A stretch of 20,615 bases of DNA from a virus, in IMG/VR virus record IMGVR_UViG_3300012920_000359, positions 1 through 20,615 of that record. One strand, 5' to 3'. Made by a program: the position numbers and the translations under genes. Shown one piece after another: positions 1-7,358 of this stretch (the stretch's first letter is position 1; every line of letters begins with the position of its first letter). The notes beneath the pieces were generated by a model. That model did no database searches, was not told the origin of the DNA, and was given only the letters and a program-made list of their open reading frames with translations.

Positions 1-113
1 ACACTAACCTCAACACCTGTTGACTCGTCTTTTATAAGCATTGAGTCGTAGGACTTAGATTTAGCAATAAAACTAAATGTCTGAGGGTCTAGCGTACTTT
101 GAAGTATTATCAT
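1..113 (-). CDS. Partial tail-region gene (5' end only)
   Basis: An open frame starts with ATG at 113 and runs off the left edge, so only about 37 N-terminal residues are visible. They begin MIILQSTLDPQTFSFIAKSK and continue with SYDSMLIKDE, which reads like real protein. The gene lies just downstream of the tail tube gene and its terminator, and the octamer TAAGTTAT sits 6 nt ahead of its ATG. Placement after a tube protein suggests another virion or tail-assembly protein, but that is inference from position only. A shorter alternative start is the ATG at 42. Confidence 0.6.
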   Translation of the reverse strand, partial: MIILQSTLDPQTFSFIAKSKSYDSMLIKDESTGVEVS

Positions 114-119
114 ATCTAT

Positions 120-127
120 ATAACTTA
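120..127 (-). promoter_or_regulatory. TAAGTTAT element before the leftmost gene
   Basis: The octamer reads TAAGTTAT on the minus strand, 6 nt upstream of the ATG at 113 and just after a terminator. The flanking AGGGTTT just upstream and ATA just downstream also occur around the copy at 18016-18023. It could be the -10-like part of a phage promoter. That is inferred from recurrence only, and the short distance to the ATG would imply a leaderless or nearly leaderless message. Confidence 0.35.
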
Positions 128-148
128 GAAACCCTAGTTTTGTTCAAT

Positions 149-172
149 AAAAAAGGGAGACTCTCGCCTCCC
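149..172 (-). terminator. Intrinsic terminator after the tail tube gene
   Basis: On the minus strand GGGAG (172-168) pairs with CTCCC (159-155), extendable by one G-U pair, with a short loop. A run of T residues (154-149) follows directly. It lies 27 nt past the stop of the tube gene and ahead of the next start at 113, so it should end or attenuate the capsid-tube transcript. Confidence 0.75.
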
Positions 173-198
173 TTCTCAAAAACCAAACACAAATGTTT

Positions 199-774
199 TT
201 ACGGAACGATTACCGCATCGTCTCCACTTCCGTCTGCAACTGTATTGAATACAGTTTTTAATTCTGCTTCAGTTGAACACTGAATGAACGGAGAAGGAAT
301 AGTCTCACTAGATACGAAGTTCAAAGAATAACCATTAAAGTCTGTCATTTCTTGACCTGTAGAGATAGTACCGCTTTCTACGTCCGCTCCTTGCTCAAGA
401 CCCATCAAAAAGAATTGGTTTGTCATTGTTCTTACAACGATTCTAGGTCGACCGTAAGCCAATAATTTAATTGTCTTGTGCGTAGCAACGTCTTGTTTCT
501 TTAACTGAATGTTTAACGCGCCATTAAAGACCGTAGTACCATTTTCGCGCGAACTTTCAATAGTTGTCTCAAACCCATTAGCACCCTTGAGTTCGTACTT
601 GTACATGTTTAATTGTGTAGCGGGAGCCCACGTTTTAATCTCGTCGGTATTCGTTAGGTCAAATTCTACGTTTTCGTAGTCTAGGTCATCGTAATTGATG
701 ATGTAGATTGCTTTAAGTCCGCTTACAGAATCCTTACAAGAAAGACCTCTACCGACTGTTATATTACAACTCAT
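199..774 (-). CDS. Major tail tube protein (probable)
   Basis: This 191-residue protein begins MSCNITVGRGLSCKDSVSGL and continues with the IYIINYDD segment. It also has ENGTTVFNGALNIQLKKQD, LLAYGRPRIVV and a C-terminal DFNGYSLNF stretch. I recognise this order of motifs from tail tube proteins of Bacteroidota siphophages and prophages: an N-terminal Cys/Gly start, a beta-rich body, and a late NGY-hydrophobic strand. Many copies would polymerise into the tail tube around the tape measure. It follows the major capsid gene, separated from it by an intrinsic terminator, and has another terminator behind it. The ATG lies only about 28 nt past the upstream terminator U-tract. Expression therefore needs readthrough or a promoter squeezed into that gap. 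The family call is from memory of sequence patterns, not a search. Confidence 0.7.
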   Translation of the reverse strand: MSCNITVGRGLSCKDSVSGLKAIYIINYDDLDYENVEFDLTNTDEIKTWAPATQLNMYKYELKGANGFETTIESSRENGTTVFNGALNIQLKKQDVATHKTIKLLAYGRPRIVVRTMTNQFFLMGLEQGADVESGTISTGQEMTDFNGYSLNFVSSETIPSPFIQCSTEAELKTVFNTVADGSGDDAVIVP

Positions 775-801
775 TTTATATAATTTTTTTCTGTTTATAA
801 T

Positions 802-828
802 AAAAAAGGGAAGGCATTTTACCTCCCC
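802..828 (-). terminator. Intrinsic terminator after the major capsid gene
   Basis: On the minus strand GGGGAGG (828-822) pairs with CCTTCCC (814-808) through a 7-bp stem with one G-U pair and a 7-nt loop. TTTTTT (807-802) follows. It lies 24 nt past the capsid stop and just ahead of the tube gene, so partial readthrough could set the capsid-to-tube ratio. Confidence 0.8.
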
Positions 829-852
829 TTTCTCTAATCAATTAATCAACTC

Positions 853-1779
853 TTAGTTTGCAGAGTTAGAAATTCCGTAGGTTACGATTTCTTCTACGTT
901 ATAGTACTGAACCGCACCTGTCATGCGCATTACAATCCTCACGTTCTCACTCCCGTCGACATCAGCGAGGTCTAGAACCTTCACGATATTAGAATCATTT
1001 TGCAACCCGCAACCAAAGAAGATGTTATCAACTGTAGTACAGATAGCAGTGCTTCCTGTAAGACCGTTAGCAACAAATAATTTAATTCCGTCAAAGACCA
1101 TATCTCCGTGGCTTTGGTTGTTGAACTTGTCAACATAACCTAGAGCGTTCATTGCACGAACGTACGCTTTATAGACCGCTTGAGAAACGTAGATATGAAG
1201 GTCATCTCTTCCGTAAAGTGCAGAAGGAATTGCGTCTACAATTTTAGAAAGCTCCGCAACAACATTGCTCGCATCTATGGTGGTACCTGCGATTTCGTTT
1301 GCAGTTGGAAGGTCAGCATCTTGTGCCAATAAAGTAGTCAAACCGTCAAACTCACCCGAGTTAGATTTATCTCCACTCCAAATATTTTGCTCCATTTTCA
1401 AAGCAACTTTTTCAGAAACGTGACCGATTAAGAAATCAGCGAAAGACTTTGGTAACTCATCAAATGCAGAGTATCCCATAGAAATTGCATCCCAGTCACT
1501 TCGGAATGAGTCCTTACACAATTGTAAATTTACTTGTAACGCCTTAGGTTCAATAGTTCTCTCAGTCAATGAGATAGTTGAAGTCGCAGTAAAGTCACAA
1601 GAACCGTCTGCAAGTACAGAACCTACGTCTAATCTTTTTACAGTTTCACGAAACTTAACGTTAGGCATTACTGTAATACCACCTTTTTCGATAGTATTTG
1701 CGCTCAAAAGAGCGACCGCTACGTATTTACCCGCGTTTTCACCCGCGTAAGTAGTAGTTATTGAAGTTGTTGTAGCCAT
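853..1779 (-). CDS. Major capsid protein, HK97-like fold
   Basis: This 308-residue protein would form the phage head shell. The N-terminus is Thr/Ala-rich and followed by a GKYVAVALLSANTIEKGGI segment. The middle has the helical LIGHVSEKVALKMEQNIWSG pattern, with QNIWSGDKSNSGEFDGLTT, a typical spine-helix-then-glycine stretch in HK97-type capsid proteins. The C-terminal half has DDLHIYVSQAVYKAYVRAM and a final beta segment. Length and features match short HK97-fold capsid proteins. Context is strong: an acidic scaffold-like gene lies immediately upstream, the protease is in the same block, and a strong terminator and then the tube gene follow. No long N-terminal delta domain is evident, in keeping with a separate scaffold gene. 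Assignment rests on pattern and context. Confidence 0.8.
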   Translation of the reverse strand: MATTTSITTTYAGENAGKYVAVALLSANTIEKGGITVMPNVKFRETVKRLDVGSVLADGSCDFTATSTISLTERTIEPKALQVNLQLCKDSFRSDWDAISMGYSAFDELPKSFADFLIGHVSEKVALKMEQNIWSGDKSNSGEFDGLTTLLAQDADLPTANEIAGTTIDASNVVAELSKIVDAIPSALYGRDDLHIYVSQAVYKAYVRAMNALGYVDKFNNQSHGDMVFDGIKLFVANGLTGSTAICTTVDNIFFGCGLQNDSNIVKVLDLADVDGSENVRIVMRMTGAVQYYNVEEIVTYGISNSAN

Positions 1780-1804
1780 TTTTTAATTTTTTTATGGTTA
1801 TTTA

Positions 1805-2473
1805 TTACTTATTTAATTTAGCAAAAATGCTATTCAATTTATTATTTTTTGCTTTAGAAGCATATTTGAACATCTCTTTTTTGTCAGATGCTTCGGGATT
1901 GTGAGTCAATGGCTCTGCACCCGCTTCTTCTGAAGATAATTCTACCGCTTCTTCTGCTTTTTCTTCTTCTTTAATCTCCTCTTTCGCTTCTTCTACCGCT
2001 TCTTCTTCTTCTTTTACTTCTTCGGTTCTAGATAGTTCTTCTAGTTGAGATTTTAATTCTTTGTTTTCGTTTACTAATGCTTCGATTTCAGAGAAGAAGG
2101 TTTCTTTAACAACTGACTCAACAGTTTTTTTAACAGGCTTTGCTTCCTCTGCAACAGTTTCTTCTGCTTCCGCTTCTACTTCTGCTTCTACTTCGGGTGC
2201 TTCTTCCTCTTCTTTCCCTTCTTCTTTTCCGTCTTTCATTTCGTAGATTACTCCTTCTTCTTCTACGCAAACGACTCTACCACTTTCTAGAGTGTATTCT
2301 CCTTTAGGTAGAGGTATTTTTTGTTCATCTTCAGTAATAATGAAAACGGACTCTCCCGCCTCAAATACTTCTGCTTCAATTGTTGTAACTCCGTCCTCTA
2401 ATTTCATAGATTCAAGTTCAACCTCTAGTCCTAAAAGAACTCTAACTTTGTTTAAAACTTTTGTTTGATTCAT
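1805..2473 (-). CDS. Probable capsid scaffold protein, Glu-rich
   Basis: This 222-residue protein has a compact N-terminal part (about 1-75) with VFIITEDEQKIPLPKGEYTL and a GRVVCVEEEGVIYEM segment. A long, extremely acidic, low-complexity Glu/Ala/Val region (about 80-195) follows, with a predicted coiled coil around ENKELKSQLEELS. The tail is short and basic (KNNKLNSIFAKLNK). An acidic helical body with a basic C-terminus, encoded directly ahead of the capsid gene, is the classical scaffold layout, in which the basic tail binds the capsid protein. The N-terminal block resembles scaffold-position proteins of flavobacterial phages. It probably occupies the prohead and is removed by the protease encoded at 6316-7212. 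A decoration role is the alternative. The gap to the capsid start is 25 nt. Confidence 0.7.
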   Translation of the reverse strand: MNQTKVLNKVRVLLGLEVELESMKLEDGVTTIEAEVFEAGESVFIITEDEQKIPLPKGEYTLESGRVVCVEEEGVIYEMKDGKEEGKEEEEAPEVEAEVEAEAEETVAEEAKPVKKTVESVVKETFFSEIEALVNENKELKSQLEELSRTEEVKEEEEAVEEAKEEIKEEEKAEEAVELSSEEAGAEPLTHNPEASDKKEMFKYASKAKNNKLNSIFAKLNK

Positions 2474-2487
2474 TTTGATATTATTTT

Positions 2488-2495
2488 ATAACTTA
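2488..2495 (-). promoter_or_regulatory. TAAGTTAT element before the scaffold gene
   Basis: The minus-strand octamer TAAGTTAT lies 14 nt upstream of the scaffold ATG, in a 59-bp AT-rich gap. It is followed by AAAATA, comparable to the ATAAAT that follows the copy at 18016-18023. It may mark a promoter raising scaffold and capsid expression. This is inferred from recurrence at four gene starts. Confidence 0.35.
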
Positions 2496-2503
2496 ATAAC
2501 TAC

Positions 2504-2519
2504 ACACTTTACAAAGTGT
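2504..2519. repeat. Short inverted repeat, 7-bp arms
   Basis: ACACTTT and AAAGTGT flank a 2-bp centre between the Cys-rich gene and the scaffold gene. It could be a protein-binding dyad or a weak hairpin. There is no minus-strand U-run after it, so it is not a convincing terminator for the upstream genes. Confidence 0.45.
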
Positions 2520-2532
2520 TTTATTTTTGAAC

Positions 2533-2739
2533 TTAAAATAGGTTATCTGTTGAAATGTTTTGGTTAGTTCTAGCCGTTATAGTAGAAGATTCTACCTTGC
2601 TAGACTGATTCACTAAACTACCTACTCCCTGTTGCATATTCTTACCCTTACAGCATCGTGTAGAGTATTTACCATTTTTACAAAGACAACCTCTCTTACC
2701 TCCGATAGGAGAGGTCTTGTTATAACTTTCTTTTGCCAT
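2533..2739 (-). CDS. Small Cys-rich conserved phage protein
   Basis: This 68-residue protein has an N-terminal GGKRGCLCKNGKYSTRCCKG block: a CxC and a CC pair separated by a short Gly/Lys/Tyr linker. The C-terminal half is a polar Ser/Thr/Asn-rich tail. I have seen small proteins with this Cys-Leu-Cys and Cys-Cys arrangement in marine phages, usually next to structural genes. The function is unknown to me. The four cysteines could bind a metal or form disulfides. The start codon overlaps the stop of the 928-residue fibre gene by one base (TAATG), so translation is probably coupled and the product may act with the fibre or be a minor virion component. The association with virions is inference. 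Confidence 0.65.
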   Translation of the reverse strand: MAKESYNKTSPIGGKRGCLCKNGKYSTRCCKGKNMQQGVGSLVNQSSKVESSTITARTNQNISTDNLF

Positions 2740-5525
2740 TACGTTAACCCGTTTATATTTACTGTTTGTATATCGTTTGATACCATGCTAATTAAGTTCA
2801 ACTTAGTGTAGTTTTGGTCAAACTTGTAAACTTGGTTTCTAATCATGTTGGAATAAGAATCGTTAGAACCATCTCCCATTAACCATACTTGAGTAGCAAA
2901 AGCAGAATTAGACAGGTAATTAAATAGTCCAAAGGTTGCCTCTGCTTGACTAGATGCAACTCTATAAGTCTTACCATCCTTGTAGTCGTTTAGCCATTTA
3001 ACAGGGTCTACAATCATTAACTCAAGTTCTGCTTCAGTAGGCATTGGCTGATTTACTCTTAGGGTTGTAGCGACAAAACTAGCCACTTTTCCGTGAAAAC
3101 TTCTGTTAGAACCTCTACCGCCTATTGTAAAAGTACCGCCCATGTTTCTGTCCATCCTATTACCGCTAGAACCTTGTGTCCATGCATAAGAAGTAGATTT
3201 ATTAGAACCTAATATAGTAAACTGATTAGCAGAGAATGAACTCATCAATCTTATATCAAAGCAATCTGCTAAGTTTGAGGTAGTAGCATTGTTACCGCTT
3301 AATCTAGTACCATTGTGCGCGATTACTACACCGTACCAATAAGAAGTGTTAAGGATGCCTAGATAACATTCATTCACTCCTTGACCATCTCTACCCCAAC
3401 CAAAGTACAAGCCTTTAGAAGCAGAAACTCTTAAGTATATATTGTCGTCATTAGAGCCACCGCCTTGATTCCATATATGTTGGTTAGCATTGTGACCGTC
3501 AATCTTAAATACTACAGACGTAGCAAAGGGTCTAGAATATACATGGTTAGATGTGTAACCCGATGTGCTTGGTGCAGATGCAGTTGCAGAAATTCCATCC
3601 ATACCTATGGGCATATAGTTTGTAGAACTAGAAACCTGTTGCGCCCTTTCAGAACTACCGCTAAAATCTAACGCCTTAGTCCATGGCGTGTCATTAGTCT
3701 GAGGCGGTGCTACGTCTGTAACAGTCAACTTAAAAGAACCCGTTGTAGAGCCGTATGAATTACCTCTAGTTACGGTAACTGTGTATTCAGTATCTGAAGA
3801 AACGTCTGATAGTGTACCTTGAAACATAGAGTTACCGTCAAATACTAAACCACTACCTGTAGGAGATATTGAAGCCGATGTAGACCAAGATGCACCCGCA
3901 GGAGTTACTTGCAAGTTTAAAACCGTACCTTCTTGGTAAGTTAAGTCCGCCTGTGTAAACAATGGCGGTGCAAGGTCTGCATTTGTTCTAGAACTAATCT
4001 CGGTGTAAGTAACCATATTACCATCAAAAGTCTCTAGACCGTTAGGCGCAGAACTATGTTGGTAAGTATTTGCATCGTGATTCGCTTCGGGCATGTACCA
4101 AGTTGTATTCGTAGGGTCATCTTCATAAGTATGCGTATGACTAGAACCACTTTCAACACCGTTAGTAATTTTGTCGTAATATTCCGCTTCTTCTGCAGTT
4201 GCAAATAAAGGATAGTTGAATACTCCATCGGGACTCTCTATGTATCTAAAGTACATTGTAGGTGCCTCTTCTTCTAACAGGTGAACTTTAGGAGTACTAT
4301 ATAGTCTAGCACTAGGATTAGAAAACTTAATTCCTAGTTTAAATTCTACACCTTCGGGAACTACATAAGAAGTTCTAGCGTGAGGCACGAATAAAGAAGT
4401 ACTTGGGTCATAAGAATCAATAGAAATATATCCATTCTCATCTATACCCACTCTCATTTTTATAGGGTTACCATCTATCCAATTCTGTCTATTAGGAAAA
4501 CTAGACCAACCGCTACGCATTGAGAAGGAAGTGTTAGCACCGTAGTTAGTCCAAGAGCCATTAGGCGTTGGATGAAAAAAGTGAGCAAACTGATAACCGT
4601 AGTGACTAGAGTTAACACCGTTGCAGAACGAATTAGGGTTTGCATAAGTTGCGTTACCCGAATAGTGACCGTTGTCAAAAGAGTCTTGAGTGTGCACTAA
4701 ACCGAAACCGATTTGACCCTCGCCTCTAATGTCAAAAGTAAAGTATTCACCCGCTTGGTCTATTGTCTCAGAAGATAAATAACCCGCATTGTTGTTGTGT
4801 GTAGTTGTATTAGCACCTAAGTCATTCCCTGCGGGGTCAATTACCGCAGAACCAACCAAAGAACCCCCGTCTTGCAAACCGTCAATATCTGCGATTAATG
4901 TAGAGTAAGGGTCAGAAATAACTACAGATTCAAATGCGCCAACAGTAAACAACTCGTTCAAATAGTTTATAACGTCGTTTAAACCACCGCTAACGGCATT
5001 ACCGTCTTGACCTGTAACCAATGTGTGGTCTAACTTCGTAAAGTGCGTTAGAGAACCTAATTCAGATACAATAGAAATAAGACCGTCTCCGTTGTCAATT
5101 GCTTTGATAGTGTTAGCACCGAACTCTAAACCATTACTTAGCATAATTGAAGTAGACGTAGCGTCTAACTTAAACCCCATAGATAGGCCCGTCAAGTCTG
5201 TACCGCTACCATCTCCACCACTTGTACCCGAAGATAAGTTTGCTTGTCCGTTGATATAGTCAATTACTTCTTGAGTAGTGTAGCCCAATGTACCCACTAG
5301 GTCTTGACCTTCTTTGTTCTGAATCCTGTTAGGGTTCATTCTCCTAAAGATGGTTCTGAATGTAACACCATCCGCTTCAAATCGGTCTGTACGTTTAACT
5401 ACTATTCTGTCCTCGTCTGATTTTAAAGACGCTTCAATCGTACCCATAGGCTTAGGGTCAACTGTTGAATTGATGAAGAATATAGAACTACTTTCTATGT
5501 CTCCGTATATTTTAATCTGAGCCAT
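2739..5525 (-). CDS. Large fibre / receptor-binding protein with Ig-like and LamG-like parts
   Basis: At 928 residues this is one of the two longest proteins of the window. The N-terminus (about 1-100) has IKIYGDIESSSIFFINST and a short helical QEVIDYINGQ segment, likely an attachment region. A long Gly/Asn/Ser/Thr-rich beta body follows. Around residues 515-600 an Ig/cadherin-like repeat is visible (GTVLNLQVTPAGASWS ... EYTVTVTRGNS ... GSFKLTVTDV). The last 320 residues begin WTKALDFSGSSERAQQ and include FTIGGRGSNRSFHGKVASF, a concanavalin/LamG-like pattern common in marine phage fibres. Its likely role is host-surface binding as a tail or head fibre. It is chained to its neighbours by a 4-nt gap and a TAATG overlap. 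No catalytic motif was seen, so this is a binding protein rather than an evident depolymerase. Confidence 0.65.
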   Translation of the reverse strand: MAQIKIYGDIESSSIFFINSTVDPKPMGTIEASLKSDEDRIVVKRTDRFEADGVTFRTIFRRMNPNRIQNKEGQDLVGTLGYTTQEVIDYINGQANLSSGTSGGDGSGTDLTGLSMGFKLDATSTSIMLSNGLEFGANTIKAIDNGDGLISIVSELGSLTHFTKLDHTLVTGQDGNAVSGGLNDVINYLNELFTVGAFESVVISDPYSTLIADIDGLQDGGSLVGSAVIDPAGNDLGANTTTHNNNAGYLSSETIDQAGEYFTFDIRGEGQIGFGLVHTQDSFDNGHYSGNATYANPNSFCNGVNSSHYGYQFAHFFHPTPNGSWTNYGANTSFSMRSGWSSFPNRQNWIDGNPIKMRVGIDENGYISIDSYDPSTSLFVPHARTSYVVPEGVEFKLGIKFSNPSARLYSTPKVHLLEEEAPTMYFRYIESPDGVFNYPLFATAEEAEYYDKITNGVESGSSHTHTYEDDPTNTTWYMPEANHDANTYQHSSAPNGLETFDGNMVTYTEISSRTNADLAPPLFTQADLTYQEGTVLNLQVTPAGASWSTSASISPTGSGLVFDGNSMFQGTLSDVSSDTEYTVTVTRGNSYGSTTGSFKLTVTDVAPPQTNDTPWTKALDFSGSSERAQQVSSSTNYMPIGMDGISATASAPSTSGYTSNHVYSRPFATSVVFKIDGHNANQHIWNQGGGSNDDNIYLRVSASKGLYFGWGRDGQGVNECYLGILNTSYWYGVVIAHNGTRLSGNNATTSNLADCFDIRLMSSFSANQFTILGSNKSTSYAWTQGSSGNRMDRNMGGTFTIGGRGSNRSFHGKVASFVATTLRVNQPMPTEAELELMIVDPVKWLNDYKDGKTYRVASSQAEATFGLFNYLSNSAFATQVWLMGDGSNDSYSNMIRNQVYKFDQNYTKLNLISMVSNDIQTVNINGLT

Positions 5526-5529
5526 TATT

Positions 5530-6312
5530 TTATTTGTTTATGTACCAAGTTAACGCTCTTAGTTTAAGCGTACCCGCTACGTTTGATTTTATTTGAAACC
5601 TACATTTACCCGCATCACCCGCTCTATTTGTATCAATTGTATCACCTACAAAGAAAGAAAGCATTGGTTCTGATAGATAGTCTTTATCTGCTCCGTTCTG
5701 CATTGATAGAGACACTTCTTCAATAGCAAAGTCGTTGCTAGGTGTAGTACCGCTATGACGATTGAATAATAATCTAGACTCTAGTTGACCTTCATCCTCG
5801 TCGGGTTCGAATGCCATAGATGCTCTAAAGTTAGCGAAAGAGTTCATATCTAAACCTTCTAGATAAAACACAATAGGATTACCGTTTGACCCGTCGCCCT
5901 CATGTCCTACAGACTGCGCCTCTTTCATTGCTAGAGGTCTGTTGTCAAATAGTCCATTTGCATCTGTTACTAACTCAACGTCTACCCATTGGTTAACGCT
6001 TGACAAGTCTATAACTGTCTCGGTTGCATCTCCGTCGAAATAAAATGAAGAAAGCATACCATAGTAACCTTGTGTGAGTAGTGTCGCTTGTGAAATAACT
6101 GAGTTTAAAGGAGTGTTAACAAATTCTCCTTGAGCGTTTGCCACCAAAACATCATTTTCGTTTGCAGTTGGTAAACTAGCACCTCTATCGCCTACACTAT
6201 CTGATTCGCTTCTAGAGTCTTCGTTTCTAGTTACGCTTTTTGTACTCTCTAAGTCATCGAAAGGGTGTTGACTATCGTCAGTAACCTTTGAGACATTTCT
6301 AATAATCGGCAT
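5530..6312 (-). CDS. Virion structural / decoration-like protein
   Basis: This 260-residue protein has a polar N-terminus (about 1-45) full of Ser, Asp, Glu and Arg. A short linker follows with LPTANENDVLVANAQGEFVN, a pattern common at the stem of phage fibres. The C-terminal region (about 85-260) is beta-rich, with YYGMLSSFYFDGDATETVID and a final aromatic strand (LRALTWYINK), and looks like a jelly-roll or lectin-like domain. It lies between the protease and the 928-residue fibre with gaps of 3-4 nt. A minor fibre, fibre adaptor or head-decoration protein is the best guess. I do not recognise a named family, so the function is inferred from composition and position. Confidence 0.5.
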   Translation of the reverse strand: MPIIRNVSKVTDDSQHPFDDLESTKSVTRNEDSRSESDSVGDRGASLPTANENDVLVANAQGEFVNTPLNSVISQATLLTQGYYGMLSSFYFDGDATETVIDLSSVNQWVDVELVTDANGLFDNRPLAMKEAQSVGHEGDGSNGNPIVFYLEGLDMNSFANFRASMAFEPDEDEGQLESRLLFNRHSGTTPSNDFAIEEVSLSMQNGADKDYLSEPMLSFFVGDTIDTNRAGDAGKCRFQIKSNVAGTLKLRALTWYINK

Positions 6313-6315
6313 ATC

Positions 6316-7212
6316 TTACTTTTTGTCTATTGATTCTAATTTCTTAATCGCCCAATTGACACCGCTAGAACCTCCCCAACCTAGCCATGCAACACGACCT
6401 TTGTCTTTCCATGGTGTAGACTTATTCTCTGCACTTACTTCGGCATTTTTTTCGTGACGTTTGAATGAAGCCATTCTAGCAATAGTTGAACGAGAAATAT
6501 TTTCTCCTTTCGCTAGTTGATTCGCTCTAGTCCAACCTACCCTAGTCATTCCTTTAACCTCATCTCCGTACTTATCTCTCCACTCTAGAACCTTCTTGGC
6601 GTTGTTCTTTGCGCTTTCGGGGTAATCGTTGTAAGTCTTTAATTCGAGTAGTTGTTTAAGTTCTTCAATTATCGCTTGTCTTTCTTTTTCTTCTGACATT
6701 TTCGCCTCTAACTTGTCTGCGAACATGCCTTCGATTGAAAAACCTTTAATCTCTCCACTAACGGCTTTAGCATATATTTCGGGCGTGACCTTCATAGAAA
6801 CCATCCAAGTACCTTGAGGTAAATCCATTCCTAAGTCTTTAGACTTATCGTTCTTACCTTCAACAATCCAAGACTCTACAACTGTCAAACCTGTTAGGTT
6901 ATCCATATGCTCTAGTGTGGCCTCTGATTGATTACCTTTGATTAAAAAACCTTCACTTGCTTTACGCACAGTTTCAGCAGAAAAGAATATCTCATAGTCA
7001 TTACCCTCTTTATCTCTACGCAATATTTTCTTGTTAGGGATTAGTGCGGGACCAACGAGAACACCTCTTTTCTTATCCACTCCCTTAAGCAACGTTTGTT
7101 GTTTACTGAGTGTTACAAAAGTATCAATTATGGCGGGAGATTCTACAACCGAAATCGCTTGTATTCCGCTCATCTCGTCTTTTTCGTCTATGATTAATTC
7201 TACAACCTTCAT
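6316..7212 (-). CDS. Prohead protease, XkdF-like, with extra C-terminal domain
   Basis: This 298-residue protein has two parts. Residues 1-170 match the XkdF-type serine protease family. They include AISVVESPAI near 19-28, GPALIPNKKILRRD near 54-67, LEHMDN at 100-105 with the likely catalytic His102, VVESWIVEG at 111-119, GTWMVSMKV at 134-142, and GFSIEG at 157-162 with the likely nucleophile Ser159. These enzymes mature the head by cutting scaffold and capsid precursors. Residues 194-295 form a second conserved phage domain with TYNDYPESAKNNAKKVLEWR, then VGWTRANQLAKGENIS, RMASFKRH and a WLGWGGSSGVNWA stretch. I know that block from other phage structural and protease-region proteins but cannot assign it a function. 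The gene opens the head module after the 370-bp regulatory gap. Confidence 0.8.
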   Translation of the reverse strand: MKVVELIIDEKDEMSGIQAISVVESPAIIDTFVTLSKQQTLLKGVDKKRGVLVGPALIPNKKILRRDKEGNDYEIFFSAETVRKASEGFLIKGNQSEATLEHMDNLTGLTVVESWIVEGKNDKSKDLGMDLPQGTWMVSMKVTPEIYAKAVSGEIKGFSIEGMFADKLEAKMSEEKERQAIIEELKQLLELKTYNDYPESAKNNAKKVLEWRDKYGDEVKGMTRVGWTRANQLAKGENISRSTIARMASFKRHEKNAEVSAENKSTPWKDKGRVAWLGWGGSSGVNWAIKKLESIDKK

Positions 7213-7218
7213 AAAATA

Positions 7219-7226
7219 ATAACTTA
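7219..7226 (-). promoter_or_regulatory. TAAGTTAT element before the protease gene
   Basis: The minus-strand octamer TAAGTTAT lies 6 nt upstream of the protease ATG. I see no TTTG/TAnnTTTG promoter for the minus strand in this gap, so this element is the best candidate for the start signal of the head operon. This is inferred from recurrence. Confidence 0.35.
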
Positions 7227-7298
7227 AATAGGATTGATTTGTTTTGTTTGTAGGGAGTGTTTACACGACCGATAGTTTTTCTTTGATTATATAATAGG

Positions 7299-7315
7299 AT
7301 ATTACGAAGTAATAT
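7299..7315. repeat. Inverted repeat ATATTAC-3-GTAATAT
   Basis: A perfect 7-bp dyad with a GAA centre lies in the non-coding gap between the protease start and the plus-strand genes. It is directly joined to a 14-bp perfect palindrome at 7312-7325. The half-site TACGAAGTAATA nearly repeats in front of the promoter at 18433-18463. It may be an operator. Confidence 0.5.
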
Positions 7316-7325
7316 ACTAGTATAT
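7312..7325. repeat. 14-bp perfect palindrome
   Basis: ATATACTAGTATAT is its own reverse complement. It overlaps the end of the dyad at 7299-7315 and is followed by more TATATA-rich sequence, making an easily melted stretch next to the iteron-like repeats. Confidence 0.5.
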
Positions 7326-7358
7326 AAGTTTCTTTATATAACTATATATATTTAGAGT

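Noticed and set aside
77-283. 68-codon plus-strand open frame
   Set aside because: It crosses a minus-strand terminator and the end of the tube gene and would disagree with the partial gene at 1-113; no promoter was seen.
1975-2225. Tandem-repeat or CRISPR-like look of the TTCTTC-rich region
   Set aside because: It is simple codon repetition of Glu/Ala in one open frame, with no constant repeat-spacer length.
2061-2246. Ser/Thr-rich plus-strand frame
   Set aside because: Reverse reading of the Glu-rich codons of the scaffold gene; a compositional artefact.
2504-2519. Terminator for the fibre operon
   Set aside because: The hairpin is AT-rich and has no U-run on the minus strand, so it does not meet the terminator pattern of the other five sites.
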